Origin: Flavobacterium sp. ACN2
GTDB taxonomy: Bacteria; Bacteroidota; Bacteroidia; Flavobacteriales; Flavobacteriaceae
Direction of reading: 5' to 3'
Assembly (NCBI RefSeq): GCF_002303885.1
Contig: NZ_MRCM01000003.1
Location: forward strand, 124,001-188,000
Length of the DNA stretch: 64,000 bases
Shown: one piece after another, positions 1 to 9,511 of the stretch
How positions within the stretch are numbered: position 1 is the stretch's first letter
How the letters are laid out: each line of letters starts with the position of its first letter
The notes under the pieces: generated by a model
Told to the model about the DNA's origin: nothing
Database searches by the model: none
What the model saw: the letters and a program-made list of their open reading frames with translations, nothing else
Program-made: the position numbers and the translations under genes

Positions 1-1099
1 ATCCGATTTGTGTACGCAAACCTGTGAACACGAAAAACAATGGCAATAAAACAATGATGGCAACATCTTCAACTTTTTCGATAAATATGTTTCTAAACTT
101 ATTGTTTTCTGGCATAATCGCTCCAGCCAAAAAAGCACCGAACAAAGCATGAATTCCAATTAACTCAGACGCATAAGCCGAAATTAAAAGTGTTATAAAG
201 AAAATGGCAACAACTGGTTTATTTAAACTTTCTCTCGTTGCATTTAAATCTCCTACTCTTTTTAAGAACGGACGAACGATTTTTAGCATGATAATTACAT
301 ACAAAATCGCCATTCCGATTACATAAAGTGAACTCGAAAGCGAACCCGCTTTTACAATCGCAATAACAACTGCCAAAATACACCAAGCCGTAATATCGTC
401 TGCAGCCGCGCAAGTAATAGCAATCGTTCCTAATCTTGTTTTCTGCATGCCACGCTCTTGAACTATTCTAGCCAAAACCGGGAAAGCTGTAATACTCATG
501 GCAATTCCCATAAATAAACCGAAAGAAGAAAACTCAACTCCCAATGGAGCATAGGTTTCATAAATAAAAAATGCCAATGATAAACCTAAAGCAAACGGAA
601 TTACAATACTGGCGTGACTGATTACAACTGCATCATGCGCTTTGTTTTTTAGCACTTTTAAATCCAGTTCCATTCCGATAACAAACATAAAAAGGATTAA
701 ACCGATTTGGCTTAAAAACTGTAGATTACCTAAAGATTCTTTTGGAAATAAAGCAGCCGAAAACTCTGGAAAATACATTCCGACCAAAGATGGCCCTAAC
801 ACAATTCCCGCAATCATTTCACCAATTACCGACGGCTGTCCTATTTTTCTAAAAAACCATCCAAACAAACGAGCAACTAAAATGATGGTTACGATTTGTG
901 CTAATAAAATAGCCAAAGGATGCTGTAGATTTTCGACCATCGAATGAAGAAAGTCTTTCCAATGATTGCTTTCAACACTTTTCTTTACAATATTGCGCCC
1001 AACTTCCAATGAAGCTCCTTTTGAAATTACCCAATATATTAGCGCTGTAAAACCACCAATAACTGTTATGTAGAATAGAGAGTTCTTAACGTTATTCAT
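1..1099 (-). CDS. CPA2/Kef-type monovalent cation:proton antiporter (3' part cut by window edge)
   Basis: Integral inner-membrane exchanger that swaps H+ for Na+ or K+. The visible 366 residues start at an ATG at 1099 and run off the window at position 1, so the C-terminus is missing. About ten hydrophobic helices are visible. A family hallmark lies near residues 201-210 (SITAFPVLARI), followed by an Asp pair in AAADDITAW (D234-D235), which is the ion-binding site position in CPA antiporters. The first 80 residues carry an extra N-terminal helix and a short soluble linker. Ion specificity cannot be read from the sequence. It is followed upstream by a 160-bp AT-rich gap and is not obviously in an operon with the LytTR regulator. 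Confidence 0.9.
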   Translation of the reverse strand, partial: MNNVKNSLFYITVIGGFTALIYWVISKGASLEVGRNIVKKSVESNHWKDFLHSMVENLQHPLAILLAQIVTIILVARLFGWFFRKIGQPSVIGEMIAGIVLGPSLVGMYFPEFSAALFPKESLGNLQFLSQIGLILFMFVIGMELDLKVLKNKAHDAVVISHASIVIPFALGLSLAFFIYETYAPLGVEFSSFGLFMGIAMSITAFPVLARIVQERGMQKTRLGTIAITCAAADDITAWCILAVVIAIVKAGSLSSSLYVIGMAILYVIIMLKIVRPFLKRVGDLNATRESLNKPVVAIFFITLLISAYASELIGIHALFGAFLAGAIMPENNKFRNIFIEKVEDVAIIVLLPLFFVFTGLRTQIG

Positions 1100-1262
1100 A
1101 AACTCGTTCTTTAGATTTAATTAACGCAAATATCAGCACTGTGAATTTAGTGAAAAAGTAATTCACTTGTTAATTTCAATCACATGTAACAAGTCAGGAA
1201 AAAATTGTAATAAGTTTTAGAAATGATAGTCAGCCTAACAGAAATAAATTTATTGCAAATGG

Positions 1263-1982
1263 CTATAATTTCACCTTTTTCAAAAAATCAGCTCTATAGG
1301 TTTCGCTTAAGATTAGCGTCGTGTTTTTGCCGTTTTCTTCAACATGGTGCAGCACAATTTCGTTATGATTAAAAAACTTAATTGCTTTTACCGCCACGAT
1401 TTCTTTTTTATTAACTCGACAGAAATCAGCATCTGGCAATTCGTTTAAAAGGGTATCGAATTTTACATTTTTCAAATTCAAAAAACTTCCATCGGTAAGC
1501 AGTACCGTTTTGTCTCGACTATCACTTGCGGCCGTTTTTATGTACTGAATTTTATTAAAATACAACAGCGTTTTCCCTTTGTCTGTATTCAGCTGAATGA
1601 ATTTTTTATCTGAATTTGATTTTTCAAAACGCTCCAAAGCTTTTGCGACTGCTTTTTGCAAACGTTCCAATTTTACAGGCTTTGTAATATAATCTACGGC
1701 ATCGATATTAAATGCCTCGGCCGCATATTCTTTATACGCCGTACAAAAAATCACCAATTTATCTTGCAGTTTTTCAGCCAGATGCAACCCATCAATTCCG
1801 GGCATTTCGATATCCGAAATTAACAGATCAAAATCAAGATTCGAAAAATCAGACAGGAGTTTCTCTGGATCATTACATGTTTTTACGATCTCCAATTCCG
1901 GAATTTGTTCGCAAAGCATTTTTAGGTAAGTCAATCCTGGAAGTTCATCGTCCAGAAGCAAGCATTTCAGTTTTGTATTCAA
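1263..1982 (-). CDS. LytTR-family response regulator
   Basis: Cytoplasmic two-component regulator of the LytR/AlgR class. The receiver domain occupies roughly residues 5-120, with an acidic pair (DDE) and a phospho-acceptor Asp in LLISDIEMPG; a LytTR DNA-binding domain fills residues about 135-239. There is no ATG near the N-terminus. The reading frame offers TTG at 1991 and TTG at 1982; I chose 1982 because it gives MNTKLKCLLLDDE, the usual distance to the first beta strand. The gene overlaps the 3' end of the upstream kinase gene by 38 bp (47 bp if TTG 1991 is used), which implies translational coupling. The partner is almost certainly that kinase. Confidence 0.9.
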   Translation of the reverse strand: MNTKLKCLLLDDELPGLTYLKMLCEQIPELEIVKTCNDPEKLLSDFSNLDFDLLISDIEMPGIDGLHLAEKLQDKLVIFCTAYKEYAAEAFNIDAVDYITKPVKLERLQKAVAKALERFEKSNSDKKFIQLNTDKGKTLLYFNKIQYIKTAASDSRDKTVLLTDGSFLNLKNVKFDTLLNELPDADFCRVNKKEIVAVKAIKFFNHNEIVLHHVEENGKNTTLILSETYRADFLKKVKL

Positions 1983-2706
1983 GTAAATCAATTTTTAGAT
2001 GGGCAATATAAACATCGTTTTCTATAAACCTATCGAGTTTAAAATTATTCTTATAAATAATGCGAAGACGGTGTTCGAGCGTTGTATGGCCAAAACCGCT
2101 TCGTTCTTTTTTCAGTACTTTTTTATCTGATATTTTATTCGAAACCGTCATAAAAAAAGCATTGTTTTTAAATTCAAAAACTACCGAAATAAAAGCATCT
2201 GCACTTTGAAGATCGGCATGTTTGAATGCATTTTCAATTAGATCAATCGAAATTAAAGGCGCTAGCAAAGGCTGATCGTACAATTTGTCTTCTTGATTGA
2301 TATTGGTTTTAACCTTAAGCTCAAAAAGCGGACTAATTTTGATTTTGTTGATTTCGATTAAATTCAATGCAAAATCTATTTCTTCTTTGGCCGTTACAAA
2401 TTTCTTTTTGCTTTCGTACAAAATATAATCCAGAACATTGGCCAATTTATCCAGAGCAAAATAAGTTTGATAAGCATGCGACTGAATTGAATTTAAGATA
2501 TTCTTAAACAAATGCGGATTTAGTTTGGATTCTAAATTCTCCAACTGCAAATCGTTTACCTTAGATTCTAAAGCATAAAAACTTTTTTCTGCATCTTCTT
2601 TTGCTTTTTTGGTTTGCATTAATTGATAAATCATAAAGCAAATAATAACAATTAAAAGCAAAAGAATGGTTAGAAAAATGAAAGTTGTAGTATTATTTTG
2701 TTGCAT
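1945..2706 (-). CDS. LytS-type sensor histidine kinase (His_kinase family)
   Basis: Membrane-anchored sensor kinase of 253 residues. One N-terminal transmembrane helix (about residues 8-27) is followed by a short coiled coil and the His_kinase domain. The phospho-acceptor motif reads LNPHLFKNILNSI near residues 61-73, a variant of the usual NPHFLFNxLN box. A HATPase-like C-terminal part follows, with the N-box in IDLIENAFKHA. There is no extracellular sensor domain, so the signal must come through the membrane segment or partners. It is first in a two-gene operon with the LytTR regulator and has a -7 box 24 bp upstream. Confidence 0.9.
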   Translation of the reverse strand: MQQNNTTTFIFLTILLLLIVIICFMIYQLMQTKKAKEDAEKSFYALESKVNDLQLENLESKLNPHLFKNILNSIQSHAYQTYFALDKLANVLDYILYESKKKFVTAKEEIDFALNLIEINKIKISPLFELKVKTNINQEDKLYDQPLLAPLISIDLIENAFKHADLQSADAFISVVFEFKNNAFFMTVSNKISDKKVLKKERSGFGHTTLEHRLRIIYKNNFKLDRFIENDVYIAHLKIDLLEYKTEMLASGR

Positions 2707-2729
2707 TGTTGCTGATCTATTTTTTAGTG

Positions 2730-2737
2730 CAAAATTA
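2730..2737 (-). promoter_or_regulatory. -7 box of the LytS/LytTR operon
   Basis: On the minus strand the bases read TAATTTTG, matching the Bacteroidota TAnnTTTG element, about 24 nt upstream of the kinase ATG. No clear -33 TTG partner is seen. Confidence 0.45.
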
Positions 2738-2899
2738 CAATAACAGTATTTTTTTCTGTAAAACTAATTGCAAATATGGCAAAAGCTAACGACTAATTGG
2801 CAAAAAGCATGTAAATTATCCCATTTTTAAAAATCTTGCATTTTGTGTTAACATAAAGTAAAATAGAATCGAATATTTATGATTTCGAGCACTTTTCAC

Positions 2900-2907
2900 T
2901 ACATTTG
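2900..2907 (+). promoter_or_regulatory. -7 box of the MMPL/RND gene
   Basis: TACATTTG, matching TAnnTTTG, lies 20 bp upstream of the ATG at 2928, giving a very short leader. No convincing -33 box is visible. Confidence 0.45.
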
Positions 2908-2927
2908 CATCCATTTTTAAAGATTTT

Positions 2928-5294
2928 ATGAAAAACGCTATCCAAGTTGGATTTTGGGAAAAGTTAGCCCGAATCATACTTAAAAACCGAATTACGATTC
3001 TGGTTATACTTTCTGCTTTAACTATTTTCTTTGGTTATCAGTGGAAGAATCTTTCTATGACTTATACCGAAGCTAACCTGCTTCCAAAAGATCATATTGC
3101 AAATAAAGATTATCAAAAATTCCTTGATAAGTTTGGTGAAGAAGGAAACCTAATTGTTATTGGTTTTAAAGATTCTAAATTCTTTACACCAAAAAATTAT
3201 GTGGCTTGGACCGAATTAATGAACGGTTTAAAAAAAGCCAAAGAAGTTGATTTAGTAATTTCTTTAAATGACCTAAAGAAACTTGAAAAAGATACCGTAA
3301 ACCAAAAATTTGTTCTAGCGCCATTTATTGACGAAAGCAAAGTATTGGACGCTGCTTATTTAAAAAGTGTACAATATGATTTGTTTCACAATCTGCCTTT
3401 TTACGAAGGCTTGTTGTTTAACAAAGAAAGCGGAAGCGTTCGCTCAGCGATTTACATGAATAAAGCGCTGGTAAATACAGCCGAAAGAAAGGTATTTATC
3501 TTAAAAGATTTAGTTCCGAAAATCGATAAATTCGAAAAAGAAACTGGAATCGATCTTAAAGTTTCAGGAATGCCGTATATCCGTACGATCAATGCGGATA
3601 ATATGAAAGGCGAAATTGGACTTTTCATTGGAGCGTCTTTATTGACCGTTTCTTTAATTTTCTTTTTCTTTTTCCGTTCGTTCAGAGCAACTTTTATTTC
3701 TATTTGCATTTTAATTGTCGGTGTAACTTGGTCTTTTGGAACGCTTGGATTATTTGGTTATAAAATCACGATTTTAACGGCAATTATTCCACCACTGATT
3801 ATCGTAATCGGAATTACCAACTGTATTTTCCTGATTAATAAATACCAGCAGGAAATTAAACTGCATAACAATCAGGCAAAAGCTTTACAACGTGTGATTT
3901 CAAAAATTGGATCTTCGACATTGATGACCAATTTAACCGCTGCGATTGGTTTTGCAACCTTGATGATTACTGGAAACGAATTGCTTTTTGAGTTCGGATT
4001 GGTAACTTCTATCAACGTGCTTTCTGTTTATACTTTGACACTTTTTATCGTGCCGATTATTTACAGTTTTATGCCATTGCCAAAAGCAAAACACTTATAT
4101 CATTTAGACAAAACTTATATCTCGACACTTTTAAACACAGTTACAACTATTGTAAAAGGTAAAAAGACAATTGTTTATTGCATTTACGCTGTTCTATTTA
4201 TTGTGAGTTTGAATGGAGTTAGACAAATGAAAGTTTCAGGAAGTTTGATTGGCGAAATGCCTAAAACAGCCTCTTTCTTTAAAGATATTTTATTTTACGA
4301 AAAAGAATTCAACGGTGTAATGCCTCTGGAAATCATGATTGACACCAAAAAGAAAAAGGGTGTTATGAAACCGGCGACAATTCGTAAAATGGATGAATTA
4401 CAAAATACCATTTCTGAAATTCCTGAACTGGCAAAACCAGTTTCTGTTGTAAACTTGGTTAAATATGCAAAACAGGCTTTTTATAACGGAAATCCTGAAT
4501 ATTACCAATTGCCAACTTCTCAGGAACAGACTTTTATTTTGGGTTATGCTAAAAATGCAACCAAAAACAGTAAAGAAAACCTAATGAAAGCCTATGTTGA
4601 TTCGACTGGACAATATGCCAGAATCACTACTTTCATGAAAGATATTGGAACAGATGAAATGGCAAAAGTAGAAGGAAAACTACGCAAAAAAATTGATGAA
4701 ATTTTCCCTAAAGACCGATACGAAGTTACGATTACAGGAAAAGCTTTAGTATTCCAAAAAGGAACAACTTATTTAGCGCACAACTTAATCGAGTCGTTAT
4801 TGTTTGCGATTTTGACTATTGCAATCTTGATGCTGTATTTATTCCGTTCGTTCAAAATGGTAGCAGCTTCTTTGATTACAAATATTTTACCGCTTTGCAT
4901 TACCTCTGGATTAATGGGTTATTTCGGAATTCCATTAAAACCTTCAACGATTCTGGTATTTAGTATCGCTTTCGGAATCTCGGTTGATAATGCGATTCAG
5001 TTTATGGCGAAATACAAACATGATCTACTTCAAAATAAAGGAAAAGTAAAAAAATCTGTTTTCAGCGCCTTGAGAGAAACAGGAGTAAGTACTTTCTATA
5101 CTTCTGTAGTTTTGATTTTAGGTTTTGCAACTTTTACATTATCAAGCTTCAGCGGAACAATTGCTTTAGGAGGATTAATTTCTTGTACTTTGGTTTTTGC
5201 TATGTTTGCTAATTTGGTGGTTTTACCTTCGTTGGTTTTGACTTTTGAGAAGAAGAAAACTAAGAAAGAGGAATTGGAGGGATTGGAGAAGTAA
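2928..5294 (+). CDS. MMPL/RND-superfamily transporter
   Basis: Large inner-membrane exporter (788 residues) with the duplicated RND layout. There is an N-terminal helix near residues 20-37, then a periplasmic domain to about residue 225, then a bundle of five helices (about 228-370). The second half repeats this: helix near 410, a periplasmic domain, and helices from about 610 to 780. It lacks the extra length of HAE-type multidrug pumps and is closest to MMPL/patched-like proteins that move lipids or hydrophobic compounds; homologues in Bacteroidota have no assigned substrate. It stands alone, divergent from the LytS/LytTR operon, which could plausibly regulate it. Confidence 0.88.
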   Translation: MKNAIQVGFWEKLARIILKNRITILVILSALTIFFGYQWKNLSMTYTEANLLPKDHIANKDYQKFLDKFGEEGNLIVIGFKDSKFFTPKNYVAWTELMNGLKKAKEVDLVISLNDLKKLEKDTVNQKFVLAPFIDESKVLDAAYLKSVQYDLFHNLPFYEGLLFNKESGSVRSAIYMNKALVNTAERKVFILKDLVPKIDKFEKETGIDLKVSGMPYIRTINADNMKGEIGLFIGASLLTVSLIFFFFFRSFRATFISICILIVGVTWSFGTLGLFGYKITILTAIIPPLIIVIGITNCIFLINKYQQEIKLHNNQAKALQRVISKIGSSTLMTNLTAAIGFATLMITGNELLFEFGLVTSINVLSVYTLTLFIVPIIYSFMPLPKAKHLYHLDKTYISTLLNTVTTIVKGKKTIVYCIYAVLFIVSLNGVRQMKVSGSLIGEMPKTASFFKDILFYEKEFNGVMPLEIMIDTKKKKGVMKPATIRKMDELQNTISEIPELAKPVSVVNLVKYAKQAFYNGNPEYYQLPTSQEQTFILGYAKNATKNSKENLMKAYVDSTGQYARITTFMKDIGTDEMAKVEGKLRKKIDEIFPKDRYEVTITGKALVFQKGTTYLAHNLIESLLFAILTIAILMLYLFRSFKMVAASLITNILPLCITSGLMGYFGIPLKPSTILVFSIAFGISVDNAIQFMAKYKHDLLQNKGKVKKSVFSALRETGVSTFYTSVVLILGFATFTLSSFSGTIALGGLISCTLVFAMFANLVVLPSLVLTFEKKKTKKEELEGLEK

Positions 5295-5331
5295 AACACT
5301 AATTTCACTAATTGGCACGAATTAAAAATAA

Positions 5332-5862
5332 ATGGAGAGAATAGAAATTTATTCAAGTAGAAAAAAGACGTCTTTATTGTTAATTATTGGTGCACTGTTC
5401 ACTGCTTTAGGTTTCGAATTATTTATTAATGCTGAACATTATCTTTCCTATAAATTTAAAAGTCTAATGTTTATAAAAGGAATAGGAATTATTTTGATCC
5501 TATTTTGTGGCTTAGGTGTTTACATAGCTATTAGGCAATTAATAAAAAACAAACTTTTTCTTATTATTGATAAAAGTGGAATCAATGTTAATCCGGAAAA
5601 GAATTCATCAGAATTTATAAAATGGAACAATATTGAAGGATTTTCAGAACTAAAAATTCAAAGCCAAAAAATGGTTCTTATTAAAATTAATAATCCCGAT
5701 TATTGGATTGAAAATGAAAAGAATCTAATACTGAAAAAATTAACGCAATTTAATTTTACCAATTACGGTTCACCATTTTGCCTTTCAGCAGTTTCAATGC
5801 AAATAAATCATGCTGAACTTATGAAAGTATTAAATCAAAATTTGAAGAAATACAAGAATTAA
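5332..5862 (+). CDS. STM3941-like membrane protein
   Basis: Protein of 176 residues with two N-terminal transmembrane helices (about residues 15-33 and 46-66) and a cytoplasmic beta-rich tail of about 100 residues. The opening IEIYSSRKK, the helix pair and the tail segments (IIDKSGI, the IKWNNIEGF strand) match the STM3941 family of unknown function, whose tail resembles a bacterial PH-like fold. It lies 37 bp downstream of the MMPL gene on the same strand and may be co-transcribed with it. No catalytic motif is visible. Confidence 0.72.
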   Translation: MERIEIYSSRKKTSLLLIIGALFTALGFELFINAEHYLSYKFKSLMFIKGIGIILILFCGLGVYIAIRQLIKNKLFLIIDKSGINVNPEKNSSEFIKWNNIEGFSELKIQSQKMVLIKINNPDYWIENEKNLILKKLTQFNFTNYGSPFCLSAVSMQINHAELMKVLNQNLKKYKN

Positions 5863-5881
5863 ACTAGGAAGTCAAACATAG

Positions 5882-5987
5882 TTTGTCATTCCGAGGAACG
5901 AGGAATCTCCGCAAGAAACTCCGCTCCAATGATCGCTAATCTTTGTAGAGCTACTTACGGAGATCCCTCGTTCCTCGGAATGACAAA
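5882..5987. repeat. Long imperfect palindrome, TCATTCCGAGGAACGAGG family
   Basis: Two 30-bp arms (5882-5911 and 5958-5987) are inverted copies with one mismatch, around a 46-nt spacer. Each arm begins TTTGTCATTCCGAGGAACG. As RNA it would make a very stable hairpin. It sits between two same-strand genes, so it is a dispersed repeat and not only a terminator. It resembles in design the GAGCGAAGTCGAAG palindromes at 9369, 12636 and 30868. Confidence 0.8.
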
Positions 5988-6040
5988 AATGAGAATAAAT
6001 CATATATTCATATAAAAGATTGGGCTCTCATGAAACCAAA

Positions 6041-6123
6041 TGCCCTAGCCCCGATCGAAGCGACATCCTTTCTATTTTTCCTTTAAAAATAGAAAGATAT
6101 AGCGAAGAGCGGGAAACAGCTTC
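6041..6123. repeat. Intergenic structured element upstream of asnS
   Basis: An unusually GC-rich patch in the 334-bp gap before asnS. It runs from TGCCCTAGCCCCGATCG, through a 12-bp stem (CTTTCTATTTTT paired with AAAAATAGAAAG, 6068-6096), to AGCGGGAAACAGC. I recall similar elements scattered through Flavobacterium genomes, but only one copy is in this window, so that is recollection and not shown here. The rest of the 5863-6196 gap contains the palindrome at 5882 and the asnS promoter. Confidence 0.45.
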
Positions 6124-6143
6124 AAAAATTAATTATTATCGAT

Positions 6144-6151
6144 TATATTTG
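6144..6151 (+). promoter_or_regulatory. -7 box of asnS
   Basis: TATATTTG, a match to TAnnTTTG, 45 bp upstream of the asnS ATG. The leader between them is AT-rich and unstructured. Confidence 0.45.
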
Positions 6152-6196
6152 CAGTTGTTCAAAACGAATATTATTTAATATCAATTATATATAAAA

Positions 6197-7642
6197 ATGA
6201 AACACACAAAAGTTAGAGACTTATTAAACAGTACGACGACGTTACAGGAAGTGAATGCAAAAGGTTGGGTGAGAACTTTTAGAAATAATCAGTTCATCGC
6301 TTTAAATGACGGTTCTACCATTAATAATATTCAATGTGTTGTTGATTTTGAAAATACACCAGAAGAGACTTTAAAAAGAATCACTACTGGAGCTGCGGTT
6401 TCTGTAATTGGAACTTTGGTTGAAAGTAAAGGTGCTGGTCAGAAATATGAAATTCAGGTGAACAAACTTGAAATCCTTGGAGATTCTGATGCGGAGAAAT
6501 TCCCAATGCAGCCTAAAAAACACTCTTTAGAATTTTTACGTGAAAACGCTCACTTGCGTGTACGTACAAATGCTTTTGGTGCGATTATGCGTGTGCGTTC
6601 GGTATTGTCTTATGCTGTTCATAGCTATTTCCAGCAAAAAGGTTTTGTTTACGTAAACACACCAATCATTACTGGAGCTGATGCTGAAGGTGCTGGAGAA
6701 ATGTTCCAAGTTACTTCTTTGCCTTTGGATAATCTTCCAAAAAATGAAGAGGGAAACATTGATTTCAAAAAAGATTTCTTCGGAAAACATACCAACTTGA
6801 CGGTTTCTGGACAATTAGAAGGTGAAACGTTCGCAATGGCTTTGGGTCAGATTTATACTTTTGGGCCAACGTTTAGAGCAGAAAATTCAAATACTTCTCG
6901 TCACTTGGCAGAATTCTGGATGATCGAACCAGAAGTTGCTTTCAACGACCTTGATGACAACATGGATTTGGCTGAAGATTTTATTCAGTATGTAATTAAA
7001 TATGCTTTAGATAACTGTAAAGATGATTTGGCATTTTTAGAAGGAAGACTTCTTGAAGAAGAAAAATCTAAACCGCAGGCAGAAAGAAGCGAAATGCCTT
7101 TATTAGAGAAATTAAACTTTGTTTTAGAAAACAACTTCAAACGTGTTTCTTACACTGAGGCAATTGACATTTTAAGAGATTCAACTCCAAATAAAAAGAA
7201 GAAATTCCAATATTTAATCAACGAATGGGGAGCTGATTTACAGTCAGAACACGAGCGTTTCTTGGTTGAAAAACACTTTAAATGCCCTGTAATTTTATAC
7301 GATTACCCAGCAAACATTAAAGCGTTTTACATGCGTCTAAACGACAACACTGAACCAGGAAGAGAAACAGTTCGTGCTATGGATATCCTTTTCCCTGGAA
7401 TTGGAGAAATCGTTGGTGGTTCTGAAAGAGAAGAACGTTACGATGTTTTGGTTGAGAAAATGGAAAAACTTGGAATTGATAAAGAAGAATTATACTGGTA
7501 CTTAGACACTAGAAGATTCGGATCGGCAACTCACGCAGGTTTTGGTTTAGGTTTTGAGCGTTTGGTATTGTTTGTAACCGGAATGACAAACATTAGAGAC
7601 GTAATTCCTTTCCCAAGAACTCCTGGAAGCGCGGAGTTTTAA
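6197..7642 (+). CDS. asnS: Asparaginyl-tRNA synthetase
   Basis: Cytosolic class IIb aminoacyl-tRNA synthetase that charges tRNA-Asn with asparagine using ATP. An OB-fold anticodon-binding domain fills about residues 1-110 and the catalytic core about 120-481. Class II motif 2 is visible as [20 protein letters not shown] and motif 3 as the [10 protein letters not shown] segment near the C-terminus. The [19 protein letters not shown] region and the [10 protein letters not shown] sequence are the AsnRS rather than AspRS form. Its length (481) is normal. It has its own promoter and is separated from rpoN by a 149-bp repeat-bearing gap. Confidence 0.97.
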   Translation: MKHTKVRDLLNSTTTLQEVNAKGWVRTFRNNQFIALNDGSTINNIQCVVDFENTPEETLKRITTGAAVSVIGTLVESKGAGQKYEIQVNKLEILGDSDAEKFPMQPKKHSLEFLRENAHLRVRTNAFGAIMRVRSVLSYAVHSYFQQKGFVYVNTPIITGADAEGAGEMFQVTSLPLDNLPKNEEGNIDFKKDFFGKHTNLTVSGQLEGETFAMALGQIYTFGPTFRAENSNTSRHLAEFWMIEPEVAFNDLDDNMDLAEDFIQYVIKYALDNCKDDLAFLEGRLLEEEKSKPQAERSEMPLLEKLNFVLENNFKRVSYTEAIDILRDSTPNKKKKFQYLINEWGADLQSEHERFLVEKHFKCPVILYDYPANIKAFYMRLNDNTEPGRETVRAMDILFPGIGEIVGGSEREERYDVLVEKMEKLGIDKEELYWYLDTRRFGSATHAGFGLGFERLVLFVTGMTNIRDVIPFPRTPGSAEF

Positions 7643-7660
7643 TCGATTTAGTTTAAAAAA

Positions 7661-7777
7661 GTTTCAGGTTTCATGTTTCAAGTTATTTGGAGCGTGAACT
7701 AAAATAATAATATTTGTTTCAGGTTTCAAGTTTCAAGTTGCGGCACGTTCTCAACCTGAAACTTGAAACTTGAAACT
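7661..7777. repeat. GTTTCAAGTTTCAAG repeat with inverted copy
   Basis: Three related 25-bp stretches. 7661-7685 and 7716-7740 are direct copies of GTTTCAGGTTTCAAG-type sequence; 7752-7777 is inverted, so 7716-7777 folds into a hairpin of about 25 bp with an 11-nt loop. It lies between asnS and rpoN and could act as the asnS terminator. No T-tract of usual length follows. Confidence 0.7.
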
Positions 7778-7791
7778 TTTAACAAAATCAA

Positions 7792-9252
7792 ATGCTAAAG
7801 CAATTTTTAAATTTAAAATTATCCCAAAAATTATCTCCACAGCAAATTCAGCTGATGAAGTTAATTCAATTGCCTACGCAAGCTTTTGAACAGCGTTTAT
7901 TAGAAGAAATGAACGAAAATCCGGCTCTTGAAGCTGGAAAAGAAGACGATTACGAAGCTGATGAATACGCTAATGAAGACTATGACGATTATGATGATGC
8001 AGAATCTGACAGAATCGAAGCAGACGACATTAACATTGACGAATATCTAAGCGACGACGATATGCCTGATTACAAAACTCAGGTAAACAATTACAGTGAC
8101 GACGAAGAACGCGAAACGCCTTTTGCAGCTCCAATCAGTTTTCATCAAGACTTAATCAATCAGTTGAATACTTTTATTTTGAATGATGAAGAGCGCGAAA
8201 TCGCTGAATTCCTTGTTGGAAGTATTGATGACATGGGTTATATCCGTAGAAGCATTCCAGATATTGTAGACGATATGGCTTTTACTCAGGGAATTTATAC
8301 TGATGAAGCAATGGTCGAGAAAATGATGACTGTAATTCATGAGCTTGAACCTTCGGGAGTTGGCGCGCGTGATTTACAAGAATGTTTATTGCTTCAGCTA
8401 AAACATAAAACTCCAACTGAATATGTTGATTTAGCAATTGATATTATCGAAAATCAGTTTGATGCTTTTACGAAGAAACATTACGATAAATTATTACAGA
8501 AATACAGCATTTCTAACGAACAGCTTAAAAAAGCAATTCACGAAATTGAACGTTTGAACCCAAAACCAGGCGGTTCTTTTACCGGAAACAATAAAGTTAC
8601 AGAAAATATTGTTCCAGATTTTGCCATCAGAATTGTAGATGGCGAATTAGAATTGACCCTAAACGGAAGAAATGCTCCTTCTTTGCACGTTTCTAAAGAT
8701 TATCAGGAAATGATGCAGACATACAAAGAATCCCGTGATAAATCGACTGCACAGAAAGATGCCGTTCAGTTTATCAAACAAAAACTGGATTCTGCTAAAT
8801 GGTTTATCGATGCCATCAGACAACGTCAGGAAACTCTTTTTGTAACCATGAATGCCATTATGCATTATCAGGAAGAATATTTCTTAGACGGCGATGAAAC
8901 GAAACTAAAACCAATGATCTTAAAAGATATTGCAGATATGGTTGGTTTGGACATTTCGACTATTTCGCGTGTGGCGAACAGCAAATATGTAGAAACGCCA
9001 TACGGAACGAAACTTATTAAAGAATTTTTCTCTGAAGCCATGAAAAATGATCAAGGAGAAGACGTTTCGACTTTAGAAATCAAAAAAATTCTTCAAAATA
9101 CTATTGAGGAAGAAGATAAGAGAAAACCGCTTCCAGACGATCAATTGGCAGAAATCTTAAAAGAAAAAGGATATCCGATTGCAAGAAGAACTATTGCAAA
9201 ATACCGTGAACAGTTGGATATTCCAGTGGCGAGAATGAGAAAGAAAATTTAG
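7792..9252 (+). CDS. rpoN: RNA polymerase sigma-54 factor
   Basis: Sigma-54 factor (486 residues) that directs RNA polymerase to -24/-12 promoters and needs an AAA+ activator. Region I is the N-terminal Gln/Leu-rich segment (LSQKLSPQQIQLMKLIQLP). A strikingly acidic region II occupies about residues 51-112. The core-binding domain follows, then the HTH, then the RpoN box ARRTIAKYRE at residues 464-473, which contacts the -24 element. All parts are intact. A cognate activator of the NtrC class is encoded at 35599-36954. Confidence 0.97.
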   Translation: MLKQFLNLKLSQKLSPQQIQLMKLIQLPTQAFEQRLLEEMNENPALEAGKEDDYEADEYANEDYDDYDDAESDRIEADDINIDEYLSDDDMPDYKTQVNNYSDDEERETPFAAPISFHQDLINQLNTFILNDEEREIAEFLVGSIDDMGYIRRSIPDIVDDMAFTQGIYTDEAMVEKMMTVIHELEPSGVGARDLQECLLLQLKHKTPTEYVDLAIDIIENQFDAFTKKHYDKLLQKYSISNEQLKKAIHEIERLNPKPGGSFTGNNKVTENIVPDFAIRIVDGELELTLNGRNAPSLHVSKDYQEMMQTYKESRDKSTAQKDAVQFIKQKLDSAKWFIDAIRQRQETLFVTMNAIMHYQEEYFLDGDETKLKPMILKDIADMVGLDISTISRVANSKYVETPYGTKLIKEFFSEAMKNDQGEDVSTLEIKKILQNTIEEEDKRKPLPDDQLAEILKEKGYPIARRTIAKYREQLDIPVARMRKKI

Positions 9253-9294
9253 TTTTTTCTAACCTCATAAAAAATATAAGTTCATTTAAATAGC

Positions 9295-9331
9295 AAACCC
9301 GACAGATTTTAAAAAACTGTCGGGTTTTATT
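9295..9331. terminator. Terminator after rpoN
   Basis: AAACCCGACAG (9295-9305) pairs with CTGTCGGGTTT (9317-9327), an 11-bp perfect stem followed by TTATTTT. The same AAACCCGACAG core recurs at 9454, so these are members of one repeat family used as terminators. Confidence 0.8.
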
Positions 9332-9368
9332 TTATACTAATTTTTGATAAATTCAAAACGCTTACCTT

Positions 9369-9436
9369 TTGTCAGGCTGAGCGAAGTCGAAGCTCATTTA
9401 CGTTAGATAGGACTTCGACTCCGCTCAGTCTGACAA
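9369..9436. repeat. GAGCGAAGTCGAAG-family palindrome
   Basis: Left arm 9369-9392 (begins TTGTCAGGCTGAGCGAAG) and right arm 9413-9436 are inverted copies over 24 bp with two mismatches and a 20-nt loop. Related copies lie at 12636-12699, 20596-20619 and 30868-30936. It sits between two terminator hairpins in the gap between convergent genes. Confidence 0.82.
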
Positions 9437-9453
9437 TTGTTTTCAAAAACAAC

Positions 9454-9487
9454 AAACCCGACAGGTTTTTTGAAACCTGTCGGGTTT
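9454..9487. terminator. Terminator of the leftward 139-aa gene
   Basis: A 15-bp perfect stem (AAACCCGACAGGTTT with AAACCTGTCGGGTTT) around a 4-nt loop, 25 bp beyond the stop codon of the minus-strand gene. On the minus strand it is followed by a T-rich run, which suits leftward termination. Confidence 0.75.
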
Positions 9488-9511
9488 AACAACATCTACG
9501 AAGACGTTAAA

